From positions 25,013-89,012 of the forward strand of contig JAIDFQ010000061.1 of the NCBI GenBank assembly GCA_029054245.1: 64,000 nucleotides of DNA, given 5' to 3'. The notes under the pieces are model-generated. The model saw only the letters and a program-made list of their open reading frames with translations. It was not told the origin of the DNA and did not search any database. This document shows, piece after piece, positions 62,701 to 64,000 of the stretch. The stretch is from Lachnospiraceae bacterium. GTDB lineage: Bacteria > Bacillota > Clostridia > Lachnospirales > Lachnospiraceae. The position numbers and the translations under genes were made by a program. Position 1 is the stretch's first letter; each line of letters starts with the position of its first letter.

Positions 62701-63896
62701 AAGTCAAACATACTTCTTTGATTTGATTGAAATGCCACTGCAATATTTTTCAATATCAAGGCAGTCATCGGATGGATAGGCATAATGTCTTTAATCACTT
62801 TTGGATCATGAATCCTAGCCGCTTTCATCACTGCTGCTCTCGAAGCACTAAGACGATTATTTAAATCATCCGCACAAATATTCCACATATCCAATGCCAC
62901 CGGTTTAACATTAAAAGCATGTCCAATAAGATTGAACGCAATATTGTCCGGCAAGGTTATTTGAGAGAAATTAAATCGTTGTTGAACCACCTTCCACGTC
63001 GAATCTTCACTATTAATAATTGACTCGGTTTGGTGAGTAACAACTATAAAATAGAACGGCGCCTCTTGGCACAATGCTACAATCTTTTGAAATTCATCCA
63101 AAGAATTTCTATTCTGCTTAAAGAAACCACTAAACTCATCCCAAACAAGAACAATTTTAATTCCATTTTTTTCTATAATGTCTTTTAACCAAAATTTTAA
63201 CTTGTCTCCATCCAGAGACATGGCTGTTATTCCTTCCTTATCTGCCATTTTAAAAATATTTTCCATTAAGCTTTTCACATCCGATGATTTTTCTAATGTA
63301 TTAATTACCTCTTCTGATGTAGATTGTGAAAAAGTGGCAACCCATTCCGGTTTCTTTAGCAGAATGTCAAATATCTCTCTATGATCTTTTATCCATGCTA
63401 ATGTGCTTTCTTTCAGTGTATTTTCCCCATAATATGTAATATTAGAATTAGCTTTTAATGATTTTTTCACACTCTCTTGAATAGCAAAATACAAATCTCT
63501 CGGCGTAGTAATGCCACCAGAGGCATAACGATATGCCACAATGATTCCTCTATCTTTATGCCCAAGAATTTTATTCAGCAAATCTGTATAATTTTTCAAG
63601 GAATCGTACTTATTCCAATATTCCTTCAATTCTTCCTCGGGAACCTCTAAAATTTTTTTCAAAGCATACGCACACTGAGATTTGCCTGTTCCATAAGCAC
63701 CATGAATCCAAACAGATCTCTTTGTTGATCCCCCAAGCATACTCTCAATATTTTTTAAAAGCTCTATAAAAGTCTCATGCGGATATGTATTTTCCCAAAG
63801 TGCCCCTGCCTCTATAGCCGAATCATCAATACAAGGGAAATATTTCTCATCTATATCAAAAAACTGACGATACTTTCCAATTTCTTGTGCTAGCAT
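59760..63896 (-). CDS. brxC: BREX P-loop ATPase BrxC
   Basis: The 1378-residue protein is a large ATPase. The start ITGKYRQF-like EIGKYRQFFDI is followed by Walker A GAYGTGKS at residues 66-73, Walker B in IVLVWDEFSGF (about 250) and sensor-like IVVTHQTES. The rest is a long helical and mixed region, as in BrxC/PglY. In BREX it is a core component for both immunity and host DNA marking. GTAGGAGGAGCAGTA precedes the ATG. It is the first gene visible of the operon brxC-pglZ-brxL-ZnR-desulfurase-AlbA_2. Confidence 0.88.
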   Translation of the reverse strand: MLAQEIGKYRQFFDIDEKYFPCIDDSAIEAGALWENTYPHETFIELLKNIESMLGGSTKRSVWIHGAYGTGKSQCAYALKKILEVPEEELKEYWNKYDSLKNYTDLLNKILGHKDRGIIVAYRYASGGITTPRDLYFAIQESVKKSLKANSNITYYGENTLKESTLAWIKDHREIFDILLKKPEWVATFSQSTSEEVINTLEKSSDVKSLMENIFKMADKEGITAMSLDGDKLKFWLKDIIEKNGIKIVLVWDEFSGFFKQNRNSLDEFQKIVALCQEAPFYFIVVTHQTESIINSEDSTWKVVQQRFNFSQITLPDNIAFNLIGHAFNVKPVALDMWNICADDLNNRLSASRAAVMKAARIHDPKVIKDIMPIHPMTALILKNIAVAFQSNQRSMFDFIKIANTDDTQAFQWFIEKTGPDDDHPLLTVDMLWDFFYVKGRDNLTSDIRMILDTFPQQQNLREDESRVLRTILIMQAIDKRLGGTIELLKPTEQNISYAYEGITAGLDTQCKNLAKGLAAKGILVTSPIGNNKYAYGVAVLAGDQAKIDEFKKTIKQNSTTARLVSEGKLETVLSLSPALRLRYEMNPGNGDLIPVTSADFTRKINELKDAPVNWHFLAVIAFAKNDDEVITLRKLIKEAAVKEEYKNIIFIDALSTPLGEDDFDTYVDYAAMAQYYQGNPKSATENTIKAQQVLSITWKNRIYNGSFIIYHSDCQEGERVLGGSSVAESLQTIVTIKYEYIFDFCRGVTENQLKMTKVNFAAKCGIIKDTSGVMARAEKSVLAEVWDNDEYWTDSTTLGLNISVIKRSVEEIVEEGFKRDGQISIDDIYTHLEETYGFAPCNLSAFIVGFLLKEYGGEPYRYLDSSGSHDSMSAEKLSEMIGNYISGKSNPTYIVKMTPEEKAFYEVTEKAWELDANSCAHISQAQNAVKNKMQKLRLPVWCLEDVDNAGVYEFVEKYIEFIQKEGKEAHKIALSIGTSALIKGTLGEQLLSLLKPEKCQSGMKSFLQDFDNGKILKLASDIGAEDNVLSDISYLFSVAYSSLWNKEIGIAEIEKLKVDYSFVKETNKILNCTAHSKNEAFEKWTEKLQFVMCSHEVLEEKYNHFSDCYSFLYDVVTHKDILPEQMKNCTDIFCENSSEIQTYFENEVQVFHDSYKVYLDDISVEESTQLKVPQLINVFRKSRTESNAIVKSIADEYRKNQIKTKMFALWKERTNSKNPREWSASHRTPILCLVESDDYDDAKKTFEVLNRTTATEKEIESALTFLETAKLYDQLLSDEKINLAFTKLLGRYKGVLTDIEKVRDSLERLSVDPYEWDTHPAIQNKITELAKAEYEAGGSDAVISKIEHMSSEDLKKHLIKLIKNNINIGVEIMNEGE

Positions 63897-63925
63897 TACT
63901 GCTCCTCCTACTTAAATAACCTAAT

Positions 63926-63966
63926 TAGGCGTTTGCGAAACGCCACAAGCCGCATAAACACGGCAT
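63926..63966. repeat. Dispersed palindromic repeat, copy 2 (upstream of brxC)
   Basis: GGCGTTT-GCG-AAACGCC at 63928-63944 is identical to 10453-10469. The second hairpin here is GCCG (63949-63952) with CGGC (63961-63964), a different stem from that of copy 1. It lies 30 bases upstream of the brxC start. The reading frame running through it on the minus strand ends in WRFANA and TAA, and could be the tail of an upstream gene. Confidence 0.7.
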
Positions 63967-64000
63967 GTTTTTGTTACTAAAACCAAATAACTCCTCACCG

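Noticed and set aside
1..64000. CRISPR arrays, tRNA and rRNA genes
   Set aside because: I saw no regularly spaced repeats with spacers, no cloverleaf-like sequence with a GTTCGA-type T arm, and no rRNA-like conserved stretches.

Overview
The window looks like chromosome of a low-GC Gram-positive gut anaerobe, most likely a Lachnospiraceae (Blautia/Dorea/Roseburia-like) Clostridia. The basis is strong AGGAGG-type ribosome sites, YesM/YesN systems, BlaI/M56 pairs, CD3324, DUF1062, DUF6033 and DUF6483 proteins, a Tn4451-like element and AT-rich spacers. No rRNA, tRNA or CRISPR array was seen. Most genes lie on the minus strand. All family names come from recognising motifs by eye; no search was run.

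Layout. 1-3.6 kb: a MATE relic, then a bacitracin/lantibiotic-type ABC exporter with its own two-component system. 3.8-8.4 kb: a YesN/YesM pair coupled to a solute-binding protein without permeases, a candidate three-component sugar sensor. 8.6-14.8 kb: a secreted carboxylesterase lipoprotein, then an AraC regulator divergent from a PTS EIIBCA and a HAD phosphatase. 14.9-20.5 kb: a TetR-like protein without its DNA-binding domain plus a GNAT enzyme, divergent from a three-gene ABC exporter; then a LysR relic, a CPBP protease and a DUF3021/LytTR pair whose LytTR regulator has collapsed to 49 residues. 21-23.5 kb: DUF6033 and BlaI/M56. About 23.6-31.6 kb: a Tn4451-type mobilizable transposon (TnpW, Rpn-like nuclease, MobA/L relaxase, candidate oriT, DUF3847, large serine recombinase) carrying an ANT(6)-like adenylyltransferase and a nucleoside phosphorylase.

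31.6-52.4 kb is accessory DNA rich in decayed genes (methyltransferase, serine recombinase, GNAT, two flavodoxins, two alpha/beta hydrolases, DUF1848, cytidylate-kinase-like, aldo/keto reductase, and a CMD-cupin gene with an in-frame amber codon). These are mixed with intact genes: ATC hydrolase, MarR, a C39-like peptidase, a ferredoxin-type membrane protein, a penicillin-binding-like serine hydrolase with a methyltransferase and an Lnt-like enzyme, TetR, CPBP, XRE-DUF4097, MBL-fold and XRE-cupin. Several relics keep both ends of the gene and lack only the middle, a recurrent pattern here.

52.6-64 kb is the most interesting part. It is a tightly coupled minus-strand operon with BrxC, PglZ and BrxL, as in type 4 BREX phage defence, continued by a small CxxC protein, an IscS/DndA-like cysteine desulfurase, an AlbA_2 ATPase/HTH protein and a conserved hypothetical protein. 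No PglX methylase is visible. Type 4 BREX is known to use BrxP, a PAPS-reductase-domain protein related to DndC, so a dedicated desulfurase suggests sulfur-based DNA marking. BrxP itself would have to lie beyond the right edge.
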